64,000 bases of DNA from Vibrio navarrensis (GTDB lineage Bacteria > Pseudomonadota > Gammaproteobacteria > Enterobacterales > Vibrionaceae): the NCBI RefSeq assembly GCF_015767675.1, contig NZ_CP065219.1, forward strand, positions 116,140 to 180,139. The letters are read 5' to 3'. Positions within the stretch are counted from its first letter, which is position 1. The number at the start of each line of letters is the position of its first letter. Made by a program: the position numbers and the translations under genes. A model generated the notes under the pieces. The model did no database searches. It was not told the DNA's origin and saw only the letters and a program-made list of their open reading frames with translations. This document shows, piece by piece, positions 1 to 8,288 of this stretch.

Positions 1-98
1 CGCTACCACGACACCCAATTATTACACCGTAAACACAAAAGCCAAATCAAACCAAAACCGCCGAGCGTTGCGAATCCGTCTTAAAGCGTTTGTTATGC
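1..98 (-). repeat. attC site 1 (partial)
   Basis: Only the portion ending in the arm TCTTAAAGC and core GTTATGC (92-98) lies in the window; the opposite arm is cut off by the left edge. Confidence 0.85.
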
Positions 99-104
99 GA
101 TTTC

Positions 105-542
105 TCAAAGGTTGCTATTAAGTCTTTGATTAAGCTCCCACAATGCTATTCTGTTTGAGTCATATTTCAAAAGTTCACTAGCCTCTTGAAAACCACACCA
201 ACGAAATTTTGTATGCTCATTTGATAGCTGAGGCTCAGTAGACACCCGCACCGAAAAAGAATATTCAGGCACAACAAACTGATGATTAGTCCAATTTTCA
301 TGACCAGCATAGTACACTTTTGGGAGCATACACATTGAGTCCAATTGCTGCCAATCACAGCCAATTAAACTAGTTTCTTCTTTAAGTTCACGCTTTGCTG
401 CCTCGATAATGGATTCACTATCTTCACCACCGCCGGAAATAGCTTGCCATACACCGTTATCACTTCGTTTTCCGATTAAGTAACGAGGTTGTTCATTGAG
501 TATTTGATACGGAAATACTAATACTTGAAATGGTGCTCTCAT
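105..542 (-). CDS. Nudix hydrolase (cassette gene)
   Basis: A 145-residue protein of the Nudix superfamily, which hydrolyses nucleoside diphosphates linked to another moiety. The Nudix box is visible as G37-x5-E43-x7-R51-E52-L53-x-E55-E56-x-S58-L59, keeping the metal-binding glutamates, with Ser where Gly is usual near the end. The start is placed at 542 because GAGG lies about 8 bases upstream; an earlier in-frame ATG at 563 falls inside the attC core and has no ribosome site. It is a typical single-gene cassette, ending close to attC 1. The substrate cannot be told from sequence, though dihydroneopterin triphosphate pyrophosphatase-like members have similar size. Confidence 0.88.
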   Translation of the reverse strand: MRAPFQVLVFPYQILNEQPRYLIGKRSDNGVWQAISGGGEDSESIIEAAKRELKEETSLIGCDWQQLDSMCMLPKVYYAGHENWTNHQFVVPEYSFSVRVSTEPQLSNEHTKFRWCGFQEASELLKYDSNRIALWELNQRLNSNL

Positions 543-559
543 TGGTTTTTCCTCTAATC

Positions 560-685
560 GCATAACGCCCTGCTAAGGGGTGAGCAATGCACTGCAAAAG
601 CTACCGCACACCAACTTAGTCACAAAACTCACCGCATACTAAAAATGCCACGCATTGCGAATCCCTCTTAAGCAGTTTGTTAGCT
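560..685 (-). repeat. attC site 2
   Basis: Core GCATAAC (560-566) with arm CTGCTAAGG, matched by CCTCTTAAGCAG and core GTTAGCT (679-685). The arms are complementary, as in folded attC. Confidence 0.93.
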
Positions 686-1027
686 TAAATTTCAGCGCCT
701 TAGATTTACCAAGCCTGAGATTAAACCGATTTGGAAAACCAAAAAATCACTTGAGCTTTGAAACCCGAATTGGCTCAAACTTTGTGACCTTTCATGCGAT
801 TTGAAAAACCAAAAATTTGATAAATCACTTTCGGAAAACTCAAAGCGAAAGCAAAACTGCCAAAGCGACTTTGCGCCAAACTGGCTAACCTCGTGTAGCC
901 CCAAAACCCAATTGAGGCAACAACTCAAAATTCACGTTGGCAAACAATGCGGATTTGCCGAAATAACCTGAACGAACTGCCAAGGGAAGAAAAAACAGGC
1001 TGCAAACAATTGATTTTTATTGTTTTA
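686..1027 (-). other. Cassette with no convincing gene
   Basis: The 342-bp body is bounded by attC 2 and attC 3. The only long minus-strand frame (692-928, 78 codons) has no clear ribosome site, is rich in Ser, Phe and Gln and resembles no family I recognise. The composition (many CAAA and GCC stretches) is like the other gene-poor cassettes in this array. It may be non-coding or carry a promoter or small RNA. Confidence 0.6.
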
Positions 1028-1153
1028 AGCTAACGCCGCGTTAAGGGGTGAGTGCCGTACAAACCAGCTTTCCGCAGACCACTTTCACCACCAAAATCAC
1101 CGCATACCAAAAATGCCACACGGCACGAATCCCTCTTTAACGCTTTGTTATGT
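1028..1153 (-). repeat. attC site 3
   Basis: Arms CCGCGTTAAGG and CTCTTTAACGC are complementary; ends in core GTTATGT (1147-1153). The same arm type occurs at 6268, 7331 and 29843. Confidence 0.93.
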
Positions 1154-1231
1154 GATTGTTACGTTAGCATTGCTGTCGCTTGACGCGTACAATCTTATGC
1201 ACCCCGTCAACTATAATAAAATGGACATCAC

Positions 1232-1480
1232 ATGAAAGCCCTGATTTATGAAACTCTTGTAAGCCTTGCAAATCAAGCCCCCGAACAACATGCGAAAATT
1301 CGACAAAATCTTTACGAACAGTTGGATTTGCCCTTTGATAAACAGCTCGCTTTGTATGCTCGAGCACTTGGACCAGCCAGTTCTGGCAAGCTGGAAACGG
1401 AACAAGCTATGAATAACGCAGTCGAAAGTGCCATTCACTTGCTAGAACTCCAGAGCATTGAGTCGAGTTACAAATTATAA
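1232..1480 (+). CDS. Small conserved-looking protein, plus-strand cassette gene
   Basis: An 82-residue, soluble, mostly helical protein that I do not recognise. It runs against the array direction and is followed at once by a good hairpin terminator (1480-1506), which supports a real, self-contained gene. A TATAAT lies at 1212-1217 and GGA 8 bases before the ATG, but no clear -35 box is seen and the leader would be very short. Antisense-oriented cassette genes with their own promoter in vibrio integrons are often toxin-antitoxin components, but nothing in this protein shows that. Confidence 0.65.
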   Translation: MKALIYETLVSLANQAPEQHAKIRQNLYEQLDLPFDKQLALYARALGPASSGKLETEQAMNNAVESAIHLLELQSIESSYKL

Positions 1481-1506
1481 CGGCCCACAACTCCCAAGGG
1501 CCGTTT
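1480..1506 (+). terminator. Rho-independent terminator
   Basis: CGGCCC and GGGCCG form a 6-bp stem with a loop of about 10 bases, followed by TTTT. It begins at the stop codon of the plus-strand gene. Confidence 0.8.
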
Positions 1507-1519
1507 TAGTTTTCTAATC

Positions 1520-1644
1520 ACATAACGCCCTGTTAAGGTGTGAGCAACGCACAAGAGAGCTACAGTAACCACCTTAAATACAAAAACGCAACGCATGGTA
1601 AAAATGCCAAGCGTTGCGAATCACTCTTAAACAGTTTGTTAGCA
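1520..1644 (-). repeat. attC site 4
   Basis: Core ACATAAC (1520-1526), arm CTGTTAAGGTG, complementary arm CTCTTAAACAG and core GTTAGCA (1638-1644). Confidence 0.93.
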
Positions 1645-1666
1645 TACATATGCTACGAGATGGGAG

Positions 1667-2182
1667 TTATTGAGAACCTGTCGATGTAGGGAGCTCGGTT
1701 TGTGCTTCTGCGCTTGATATTACTTTGGAAACTGCTGTTTCAGCACTTTCCTTTGCTGATTCCCAAGCTCCTTGGTCTGCCATTACCCATACAAATACAG
1801 CTACGATTACACCAGTCCAAAAGTTACCAATTACACCAGCGGCGCCACTATTGTGCCAGCAAGCCAGCTTTTTATACCAAGGTTCTTTTGGTAAGCCCTT
1901 GATTGTAATTTGGTTGATCTCTTTTGTCAGTTGCTCTTTGATGCGCTTAATTTCATCATCTGCAGCAGCTTGCAAAAACAAGTTCACTAAACCTTCAGCT
2001 TCGCTTTTGTATTTCTTAACCTCATTTGGTCTAAGTTTTAGTCTAGTGAACTCGTCGACATTAATACCATTTTTAATTGCATCACGTTTTTCAGTTTTGT
2101 AGATCGAGTAAGCGATCATTCCAGTAAAGTCTTGTTTACTCTTTACTAGCTTCTCGTGCATTTGATTATAAGTCTTACTCAT
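1667..2182 (-). CDS. Membrane-anchored protein, second gene of a two-gene cassette
   Basis: A 171-residue protein of unknown family. The first 110 residues are charged and helical; a single membrane segment spans about residues 113-135 (GVIGNFWTGVIVAVFVWVM), followed by a 36-residue Ser/Ala-rich tail. Its start overlaps the stop of the upstream gene by 8 bases (2175-2182), so the two are translationally coupled. A small soluble protein coupled to a one-span membrane protein in a cassette could be a toxin-antitoxin or phage-defence pair, but that is inference only. Confidence 0.8.
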   Translation of the reverse strand: MSKTYNQMHEKLVKSKQDFTGMIAYSIYKTEKRDAIKNGINVDEFTRLKLRPNEVKKYKSEAEGLVNLFLQAAADDEIKRIKEQLTKEINQITIKGLPKEPWYKKLACWHNSGAAGVIGNFWTGVIVAVFVWVMADQGAWESAKESAETAVSKVISSAEAQTELPTSTGSQ

Positions 2183-2387
2183 CTTTGAAAACTTTATCCT
2201 CGTGATTTTTATAGTACTTTGAGCTTGCCTCTTGCATCATTTGGTTGAACCGCTTTGATGAAACCTTACCAACAACGACTTTAGCCATATCGCTAGGTTG
2301 ATAACCCGAAACAATTTTTCTATTTACTCGCTCTACTAGAGACTCTTGTCTCAAGCCTAGAGTTTTGAGTATAAAGTCAATTGACAT
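2175..2387 (-). CDS. Small protein, first gene of a two-gene cassette
   Basis: A 70-residue basic protein with no motif I recognise. The start at 2387 is chosen because AAGGAG lies about 7 bases upstream; a longer frame to 2432 has no such site. It overlaps the downstream membrane-protein gene by 8 bases, indicating coupled translation. The cassette has more than 100 bp of AT-rich sequence between this start and attC 5, enough for its own promoter. Function unknown. Confidence 0.75.
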   Translation of the reverse strand: MSIDFILKTLGLRQESLVERVNRKIVSGYQPSDMAKVVVGKVSSKRFNQMMQEASSKYYKNHEDKVFKDE

Positions 2388-2513
2388 AACAACTCCTTTC
2401 ACTCTTTTCTCATAAACTAGTATAGACAACATGCTTTTCCATTCTGATTTTTATACGATTAGACAGCTAGTATCATATCAATTATCAATAACTTACGAAA
2501 TATTTTTTTTGTA

Positions 2514-2641
2514 TGCTAACGCCCAATTAAGGGGTGAGCAACGCTACCACCCAACCTAACGCATTGTGCCATAAACACTAAATTTGAAGTAGAAGCAAAA
2601 ATGCCAAGCGTTGGGAATCCCTCTTAAATTGTTTGTTAGGT
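2514..2641 (-). repeat. attC site 5
   Basis: Arm CCCAATTAAGG pairs with CTCTTAAATTG; core GTTAGGT at 2635-2641. The stop codon of the next cassette gene lies inside this site. Confidence 0.93.
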
Positions 2642-3061
2642 TTGTACATCAAAGCTCATTAAGTGATAGTTTTCTGGCCCATTGCCCACTGTTTCAAAAA
2701 TCTTGAAGCCTTGAGAAAGATAAAACTGGGTTGCATTCGTATTTTGGACAAGACACTTGAGACTTAAGTTATTACTTAGGTCTTTAGCATGATTCAGTAA
2801 TTTTAAACCAACACCTTGTTTAAGACTTTTGGGACTAACAAACAAATGGTGAATGAAGTTTTCTGGCTTCCAGATTGAGATGAAACCAATTACTGCACCC
2901 TGCTCTACAGCCACCCAAATTTCTTCTCCATCAGTATCTTTCACAAAATCAGTTAAGCAATATTCATCTGTATCCATGAAAGTGAAAGTAGCTACTCTCG
3001 ATTCAAGGTAAAGTCGTGCTGAAGCTTCGAGATGCTGAGACTGAAATCTAATTATTTCCAT
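2636..3061 (-). CDS. GNAT-family N-acetyltransferase (cassette gene)
   Basis: A 141-residue protein with the GNAT fold signature. The acetyl-CoA pyrophosphate loop is KQGVG in the segment LFVSPKSLKQGVGLKLL (about residues 73-89), and the late NATQFYLSQGF segment is the usual GNAT motif B with its Tyr. It would move an acetyl group from acetyl-CoA to an amine; the substrate is unknown. The TAA stop is formed inside attC 5, a common cassette arrangement. The coding region fills the cassette almost completely, leaving about 15 bases upstream of the start, so expression probably depends on read-through from a neighbour. Confidence 0.9.
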   Translation of the reverse strand: MEIIRFQSQHLEASARLYLESRVATFTFMDTDEYCLTDFVKDTDGEEIWVAVEQGAVIGFISIWKPENFIHHLFVSPKSLKQGVGLKLLNHAKDLSNNLSLKCLVQNTNATQFYLSQGFKIFETVGNGPENYHLMSFDVQT

Positions 3062-3075
3062 GAACTTACCTATAA

Positions 3076-3201
3076 ACCTAACGCCCGCTTAAGGGGCTAA
3101 CAACGCTACTACTAAGTTTCCGCATAACACCGTAACCACAAAAATCAACGCATAGTAAAAATGCCACGCGTTGGAAGTCCCTCTTGAAGCGTTTGTTAGG
3201 T
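3076..3201 (-). repeat. attC site 6
   Basis: Arm CCCGCTTAAGG pairs with CTCTTGAAGCG; cores ACCTAAC and GTTAGGT. Confidence 0.93.
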
Positions 3202-3699
3202 GCCTGAACACAATCGTCTTTTTGGCTCTGTTTCATGCAAGTATCGAGTAAAAGTATCTTTCGGACGCTCAAGACCATTTTCGGCTAACACTCTTGAGAC
3301 CATACCTCGATGATTACTGCCATGCGTCAGTAAATGAAGCAAAATTTCTTCTATTGTTAACTGTCCAAAACCACCATCGATAAAACGGAAAATCACATTA
3401 CGTTTGAGTTCGTCTACACTCACTGATTTTGTAAAATCAATAAGCCATGAGTCATGCTCATTTATTATTCGTCGTAACTCAGACAATGAAGGAGTCTCGA
3501 CGGTATTGTCACCACTGTACTTTTCAGGCTCACCTAAAATACGACTGATAAAAAGACTATCCACGACCGTTGTGTGATTCAAAATCCGAACGAAAAAGAT
3601 CGCATCGTTTTCTGGTAACTGTGAAAATTGTTTTTCACCTAACTCAAGCAACTCATCGTTTGCCCATTTTTTATATTGAAACGCACTAGCAAACTGCAT
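3196..3699 (-). CDS. DinB-family protein (cassette gene)
   Basis: A 167-residue protein of the DinB/DUF664 four-helix-bundle family, which includes metal-dependent thiol transferases. The likely metal triad is visible: His42 in the RILNHTTVVDSLF helix, and His126 and His130 in LLTHGSNHRG. The start at 3699 is preferred to the longer frame from 3747 because GGAG lies just upstream and because the extension reads into attC 7. The stop codon falls inside attC 6. DinB members are frequent in vibrio integron cassettes; the substrate is not deducible. Confidence 0.88.
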   Translation of the reverse strand: MQFASAFQYKKWANDELLELGEKQFSQLPENDAIFFVRILNHTTVVDSLFISRILGEPEKYSGDNTVETPSLSELRRIINEHDSWLIDFTKSVSVDELKRNVIFRFIDGGFGQLTIEEILLHLLTHGSNHRGMVSRVLAENGLERPKDTFTRYLHETEPKRRLCSGT

Positions 3700-3745
3700 T
3701 TTTTCTCCACGATTATTTCTTGAAAACTGATGATAACTGATTGGC

Positions 3746-3871
3746 ACCTAACGCCCGGCTAAGGGGTTGACAACGCACCGCCGAACTCAAAAAACCACCC
3801 TAAACCCTGAACTTCAATTTTGCACTAAAGCCGCCACGCGTTGGCAATCCCTCTTGAGCCGTTTGTTATAT
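3746..3871 (-). repeat. attC site 7
   Basis: Arm CCCGGCTAAGG pairs with CTCTTGAGCCG; cores ACCTAAC and GTTATAT. Nearly identical to attC 12. Confidence 0.93.
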
Positions 3872-3877
3872 GTTTGC

Positions 3878-4294
3878 TTACACCTTATCTGCGAAGTAAG
3901 CCATGATTTCTTCTGTGGTCATTTCTTTGGTTTCATTAGCAAAACAGTAATAACTTGGGCGCATATCACTAAAATACTGCATGTCCATTTCCAAGTCTTT
4001 TAAGTTTGGAAATAAACCCACTGGCATATTGTACTCACCAGTTTCTTTAAATTTGTAAAACAGATGAGTTCCACATTCAGAGCAGAAACCACGAGAAGCC
4101 CAAGAAGATGATTTGTATATTTTAACCTTATCATCACCTTCGATCTTTACTTGAGTGCCACATTTCACAGCAAAGAATGGTGCTCCACCCCAAGTTCTGC
4201 ATGATTGGCAATGGCAGACAGTAAACTTAGGATTAACGTTTTCAGCCGTAATTTTTACCGCGCCACAAAGACAATTAGCCTCAGCATAAGACAT
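3878..4294 (-). CDS. GFA/CENP-V domain protein (cassette gene)
   Basis: A 138-residue protein of the GFA family (glutathione-dependent formaldehyde-activating enzyme-like). The zinc ligands are all present: C8-x-C10, C27-x-C29-x2-C32 (CHCQSC) and C71-x2-C74 (CSECG). The length matches single-domain members. Despite the family name most bacterial members have unproven activity, so only the fold and zinc binding are supported. A GAGATAACTCC-type leader on the complementary strand gives a plausible ribosome site (AGGAGTT) about 7 bases before the ATG. Confidence 0.9.
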   Translation of the reverse strand: MSYAEANCLCGAVKITAENVNPKFTVCHCQSCRTWGGAPFFAVKCGTQVKIEGDDKVKIYKSSSWASRGFCSECGTHLFYKFKETGEYNMPVGLFPNLKDLEMDMQYFSDMRPSYYCFANETKEMTTEEIMAYFADKV

Positions 4295-4320
4295 TGAGAT
4301 AACTCCTAAATTGATGAAAC

Positions 4321-4446
4321 ATATAACGCCCGGTTAAGGGGCAGCCAACGCCATTACGAAGCTTCCGCATAACACCGTAACCACAAAAACCAACGCATAA
4401 TAAAAATGCCGCGCGTTGGCTGTCCCTCTTGAACCGTTTGTTATGT
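4321..4446 (-). repeat. attC site 8
   Basis: Arm CCCGGTTAAGG pairs with CTCTTGAACCG; core GTTATGT at 4440-4446. Confidence 0.93.
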
Positions 4447-4790
4447 TTAAGCTTCAATAACTTACGTTTTACCTAAACCAAGATTAACTCGGTTTTGACT
4501 GACAAACAAAAGCCAAAACCCAGAAAACTGAAACAACTCATAGACTTGAAAAACAGACTTCGAATTTCGGCAATTCAAGCACAAAAACCGGTGTTCAAAA
4601 TACTGATTGAGCCAGCCGAACCAACCTCGCGCTTACTCGAAAATAGACTGAGGCAACTCTCTGAATTTCCAGCGCCAAAGAATAAATGTCCAGAAAACAG
4701 CGCCAAACGAAGCCAACTTGCCGAAAAACTAGAAACTAACAAGCCGATGGTACAAAGAAAAATCATAACCCACTGAATTTACGTGATTAA
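4447..4790 (-). other. Gene-poor cassette, pair A copy 1
   Basis: A 344-bp body closely matching the 344-bp cassette at 7457-7800. A minus-strand frame (4575-4766) encodes a hydrophobic peptide containing ALFSGHLFFGAGNSE; the same stretch is kept in the other copy, but that frame runs on to a different end, so coding is doubtful. No ribosome site is evident. Confidence 0.65.
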
Positions 4791-4915
4791 ACATAACGCC
4801 CAATTAAGTGGTGAACAACGCACTGGCCAAGCCACTGCATTGCACCGTAAACACTTTAATCAACGCATAGTAAAACTGCCATGCGTTGAGAATCCACTTG
4901 AATTGTTTGTTATGT
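4791..4915 (-). repeat. attC site 9
   Basis: Arm CCCAATTAAGTGG pairs with CCACTTGAATTG; core GTTATGT at 4909-4915. Confidence 0.93.
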
Positions 4916-5336
4916 GAATTTTACCGTGAATTCAAAGTAAATCACCGTAGAAATGAAGATATTTGAATAAGTTACGTGCAAAAACGATGCTTACCAAAAC
5001 CTAAATTTCACAGCGATCTGAGCCAAAGAGAACCACTTGCAGAATCAACAACAAAGAAAGCGCCCTTTCAGCCACAACAAAATCTTTTGCTTCACCAGAT
5101 TTTCAGAGCTGAATGTCAGCAAATAAATCAGTCAAAAATGCATTTCAATTGAAGCGATTTGAAACCGACGAAACTCAACACAAACCAGATCCAAAACGCA
5201 ATTGAGGCAACCCAAGAACCTTGAAAACGATCAATCTCAGGTTGTTCAAGAATCCATTTCGACCAAGCCAACTTGCCGAAAACACCGAGCGAATTTTCAA
5301 TGAAATCGTAGCTTTGACCTTAAAAACCCATCAAAC
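4916..5336 (-). other. Gene-poor cassette, pair B copy 1
   Basis: A 421-bp body nearly identical to the 421-bp cassette at 10423-10843. Short frames exist on both strands but none has a convincing start or family likeness. It may be non-coding. Confidence 0.65.
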
Positions 5337-5462
5337 ACATAACGCCCAATTAAGGTGTGAAGCACGCACTACCAATGCTACCGCATACCAGCTTAATCAC
5401 TTGAACCAACGCATAGTAAAAATGCCACGCGTGCTGAATCACTCTTAAATTGCTTGTTATAT
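5337..5462 (-). repeat. attC site 10
   Basis: Arm CCCAATTAAGGTG pairs with CACTCTTAAATTG; core GTTATAT at 5456-5462. Confidence 0.93.
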
Positions 5463-6254
5463 TATTCTTTCAAAGTTTAATTTGAAATTATCCTTATCGA
5501 TATTTGATTTAAAAACATGGACTTCACTAAGGTTGTGATCACTTAAACATCTAACAATTTTTTCTATGTATTTTGGTTCGACCTTACAGCCTACATAAAT
5601 TGACTTAATATTCTCTAGAGGTGCTTTTTCAAAACAAAGCACATCCTTGTGACTTAAATCAGCATTGGTATGCTCGGGAATAAGATATTTTTGATCAATA
5701 TAGTTACTCTGGTCTGCAACATTACATCCAATACTATCCAAATATTGCTTACTAGCCACTTGTACCGGAGTACTTGATAATTTTACAATTAGCCTATGCT
5801 CTTTCTCGTAAGACCATTCATCTGATTTGTACAGATAAGGATCATTGAAATCCATAAATTCGGTGTTTCTTTCCTTGCGATACCTTACTCGGTGAAGCGC
5901 TTTAAACCATTCATGATTACCATCAAATCCAACTACAATGCCTGAATGGTTATCAGCATAATGAGCCCACATCAACAAATTGTCGTGTGTTTCACTAAAA
6001 CTAATAATTCCATGTTCTTTAAATACATCAAGCCCAAAATCATTCTCATAGCTATCTTTCAAATATTGCTCTTTGAGAACAGAAAACTCCCCATCTCCGC
6101 AGAAAGACAGCTTTTCAAAAAACTGTTCCCAATACCCCATTGATGGTAATGCTTCAAAAGGGTCATTAAGTGATGACTTAGGTGTGCATCTTAGAAGAAA
6201 ATTCTCAAAAAAATTCATTCTAAGAGGCATGTATTTATATAGTCTATGTTCCAT
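5457..6254 (-). CDS. DUF2971 protein (cassette gene)
   Basis: A 265-residue protein of the DUF2971 family. Family marks are YKYMPL near the N terminus, SLNDPFEA (28-35), the strongly conserved block SFSETHDNLLMWAHYADNH then GIVVGFD (85-111), and YEKEHRLI in the middle. The family is common beside phage-defence and mobile loci, but its activity is not established. Here it is the only gene of its cassette, with its stop codon in attC 10 and about 14 bases from start to attC 11, so it relies on outside transcription or a promoter within attC. Confidence 0.88.
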   Translation of the reverse strand: MEHRLYKYMPLRMNFFENFLLRCTPKSSLNDPFEALPSMGYWEQFFEKLSFCGDGEFSVLKEQYLKDSYENDFGLDVFKEHGIISFSETHDNLLMWAHYADNHSGIVVGFDGNHEWFKALHRVRYRKERNTEFMDFNDPYLYKSDEWSYEKEHRLIVKLSSTPVQVASKQYLDSIGCNVADQSNYIDQKYLIPEHTNADLSHKDVLCFEKAPLENIKSIYVGCKVEPKYIEKIVRCLSDHNLSEVHVFKSNIDKDNFKLNFERII

Positions 6255-6267
6255 AATCCACCGAATA

Positions 6268-6394
6268 ATATAACGCCGCGTTAAGGGGTGAATGCCGCAT
6301 AAACCAACCTTCCGCAGACCACTTTCACCACCAAAAATAACCGCATACCAAAAATGCCACGCGGCATGAATCCCTCTTTAACGCTTTGTTATAT
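6268..6394 (-). repeat. attC site 11
   Basis: Arm CCGCGTTAAGG pairs with CTCTTTAACGC; cores ATATAAC and GTTATAT. Confidence 0.93.
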
Positions 6395-6406
6395 GCGTTG
6401 TTTCAA

Positions 6407-6775
6407 CTACATAAAGACTGCTTCAACTTTGTTTCCATCAGCATCGCGGACAAATGCCGCATAGTAAGTCTCACCGTACTCTAGACGTAAGCCAGGCTTA
6501 CCTGCACACGAGCCGCCAAGCTCTAATGCAGTAGCATAAAACAGGTCAACAGCTTCTTTACTTGGCGCATTGAAAGCGATGTGAGTTCCGTTACCTGAAG
6601 AGGCTCCATTTTCACATGGACAACCTACCCAAAACTCAAAATTCTCACCGTAGGCAGCCGCCACATTTTGGATGTAATGCGAACGTCTTACCGATAATGC
6701 GGATAGAACTGAATCGTAAAAAGCCACAGCAGATGCCACATTTGAAACACCAACTGAGACGTGATTTAGAATCAT
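6407..6775 (-). CDS. VOC-family (glyoxalase-like) protein (cassette gene)
   Basis: A 122-residue vicinal-oxygen-chelate protein. A metal triad typical of the fold is visible: His5 in the first strand (LNHVSVGV), His65 (GTHIAF) and Glu118 near the end (KVEAVF). The dimeric paired beta-alpha-beta-beta-beta architecture is expected at this length. The start at 6775 has GGGAGC about 8 bases upstream; the longer frame to 6811 runs into attC 12. Members include glyoxalases, dioxygenases and fosfomycin or bleomycin resistance proteins; which reaction applies cannot be told here. Confidence 0.9.
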   Translation of the reverse strand: MILNHVSVGVSNVASAVAFYDSVLSALSVRRSHYIQNVAAAYGENFEFWVGCPCENGASSGNGTHIAFNAPSKEAVDLFYATALELGGSCAGKPGLRLEYGETYYAAFVRDADGNKVEAVFM

Positions 6776-6809
6776 TTTAAGCTCCCTTTTACTCGCAGAT
6801 TTTGAAAGC

Positions 6810-6936
6810 ATATAACGCCCGGCTAAGGGGTTGACAACGCACCGCCGGACTCAAAAAACACACTGTAAACACTAAACTTCAATTTTGCACTAAAGCCGCC
6901 ACGCGTTGGCAATCCCTCTTGAGCCGTTTGTTATGC
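6810..6936 (-). repeat. attC site 12
   Basis: Arm CCCGGCTAAGG pairs with CTCTTGAGCCG; very like attC 7, including the centre. Confidence 0.93.
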
Positions 6937-7330
6937 AAATTCAATGAGATAAACTGACTTTACGCGACCAAAAACCACAATTGCAATGGTTGAGTGATTC
7001 AAGAATCAACCCAAGCAAGAACTGTGATAAATGAGCCGCCAAAACAAAGTCCACCTTTCAACAACAAACCAAGCTTTTGAATGAAACAAACTCAACGAGC
7101 GAAATCTTCAACAAGTACGAAATAATCGATTAACTTGCCCTTTCCGCACTTTACACCCACTAAATTCACAACGCGCCAACGCTAAAAATGATTGAGGCAA
7201 ACCAAGAATCTTGTCCGTTTTACGGTTTGAATTAACCAAGAATCTGAGGATAAAAAGCTCATTTGCCGACAACACAAAACGAATAGCCGGAGAAATCCCA
7301 AAAGATTGAACCCCTAAATTTACCTGAGTT
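6937..7330 (-). other. Gene-poor cassette, pair C copy 1
   Basis: A 394-bp body closely related to the cassette at 9060-9463. A minus-strand frame runs through most of it with a shared stretch NSNRKTDKILGLPQS (copy 2 has NSNRKTGKFLGLPQS), but in this copy the frame reads out of the attC without a clean start. Coding status uncertain. Confidence 0.6.
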
Positions 7331-7456
7331 GCATAACGCCGCGTTAAGGGGTGAGTGCCGCCTAAACCAACTTTCCGCAGACCACTTTCACCACCAAAAT
7401 CACCGCATACCAAAAATGCCACGCGGCACGAATCCCTCTTGAACGCTTTGTTATGC
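7331..7456 (-). repeat. attC site 13
   Basis: Arm CCGCGTTAAGG pairs with CTCTTGAACGC; cores GCATAAC and GTTATGC. Confidence 0.93.
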
Positions 7457-7800
7457 TTAAGCTTCAATGACTTACGTTTTACCAAAACCGAGATTAACTC
7501 AGCTTTAACTCACAAACAAAAGCCAAAAACCAAAAAACTGAAATGACTCATAATTTTGAAAATCAGACTTTGAACTTTGGCAGATAAAGCCGAAAAACCT
7601 AAGATCAAACTTCTGATTGAGCCAACCGCCCTAGCCTCACGCTTGCCCGAAAATTGATTGAGGCAACGCTCTGAATTTCCAGCGCCAAAGAATAAGTGTC
7701 CAGAAAACAGCGCCCACTGAAGCAAACTTGCCGACAAACTCAAAACTAACCAGCCGAGGGAACAAAGAAAAGCCATAAACCACTGATTTTTGGTGATTAA
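7457..7800 (-). other. Gene-poor cassette, pair A copy 2
   Basis: A 344-bp body matching 4447-4790. The minus-strand frame 7510-7812 would encode a 100-residue hydrophobic peptide that shares ALFSGHLFFGAGNSE with the other copy but continues further. Confidence 0.65.
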
Positions 7801-7927
7801 GCATAACGCCAAATTAAGGTGTGAACAACGCTAACCACCCTACCTGAAGCATTGTGCCATAAACACTAAATTGGCTTGAAGTGAAAGCGCCGAGCGTTGT
7901 GAATCACTCTTAAATTTATTGTTAGGT
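7801..7927 (-). repeat. attC site 14
   Basis: Arm CCAAATTAAGGTG pairs with CACTCTTAAATTTA; core GTTAGGT at 7921-7927. This site lacks the usual TTTG before the core. Confidence 0.9.
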
Positions 7928-8011
7928 GCCTTGGATCCCATTAGCCCCTTAGACAGTGGTATGATACCATCATGCTCACAAGATGAAACACGTTTCGAGA
8001 GCGTAAAGTAG

Positions 8012-8041
8012 TTGACAGTTACGTTAAACAGGGTTCATAAT
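8012..8041 (+). promoter_or_regulatory. Promoter of the toxIN locus
   Basis: A consensus TTGACA at 8012-8017 and CATAAT at 8036-8041 are spaced by 18 bases. A transcript starting near 8048 would cover the ToxI repeats, the terminator and, by read-through, toxN. It points against the array direction. Confidence 0.75.
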
Positions 8042-8080
8042 TGCATTGTGAATTGAGCAATAATTTTGAGCAATTCATAG

Positions 8081-8228
8081 CAGGTGAGTCACTACCATTA
8101 AGTGTGAACTTGAAAAACAGGTGAGTCACTACCATTAAGTGTGAACTTGAAAAACAGGTGAGTCACTACCATTAAGTGTGAACTTGAAAAACAGGTGAGT
8201 CACTACCATTAAGTGTGAACTTGAAAAA
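8081..8228 (+). ncRNA. toxI: ToxI-like antitoxin RNA (four 37-bp tandem repeats)
   Basis: Four perfect direct repeats of 37 bp start at 8081, 8118, 8155 and 8192. Each contains AGGTGAGTCACTACC then ATTAAGTGTGAAC, which resembles the 36-base Pectobacterium ToxI repeat as I recall it (AGGTGA, CTACC and TTAAGTG in the same order). In type III systems the toxin cuts the precursor into single repeats, which fold as pseudoknots and bind the toxin in a closed ring. The repeats sit between a promoter and a terminator directly upstream of toxN, the canonical order. Four full units are seen rather than the 5.5 of the type system. Confidence 0.92.
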
Positions 8229-8235
8229 CATAAAA

Positions 8236-8261
8236 GACCCTGCTTTCGAGCAGGGTTTTTT
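8236..8261 (+). terminator. Terminator between toxI and toxN
   Basis: CCCTGC and GCAGGG form a stem around TTTCGA, followed by TTTTTT. In toxIN loci a leaky terminator here sets the excess of antitoxin RNA over toxin message. Confidence 0.92.
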
Positions 8262-8288
8262 ACTATTGGCTATAGGATAATAATAACG

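Noticed and set aside
3767..4003. Plus-strand frames crossing attC sites in the cassette array, for example this one
   Set aside because: They are translations of attC arms and of the complementary strand of real cassette genes.
4495..4776. A 93-codon plus-strand frame in a gene-poor cassette
   Set aside because: The matching cassette at 7457 has a stop early in this frame, so it is not conserved.
7108..7485. A 125-codon minus-strand frame spanning attC 13
   Set aside because: Its first third is attC sequence, so it is not a cassette gene in this form; only the body within the cassette could code, and that is doubtful.
8081..8228. The 37-bp tandem repeats as a CRISPR array
   Set aside because: The units follow each other with no spacers, have ToxI core words and lie directly upstream of a ToxN gene.
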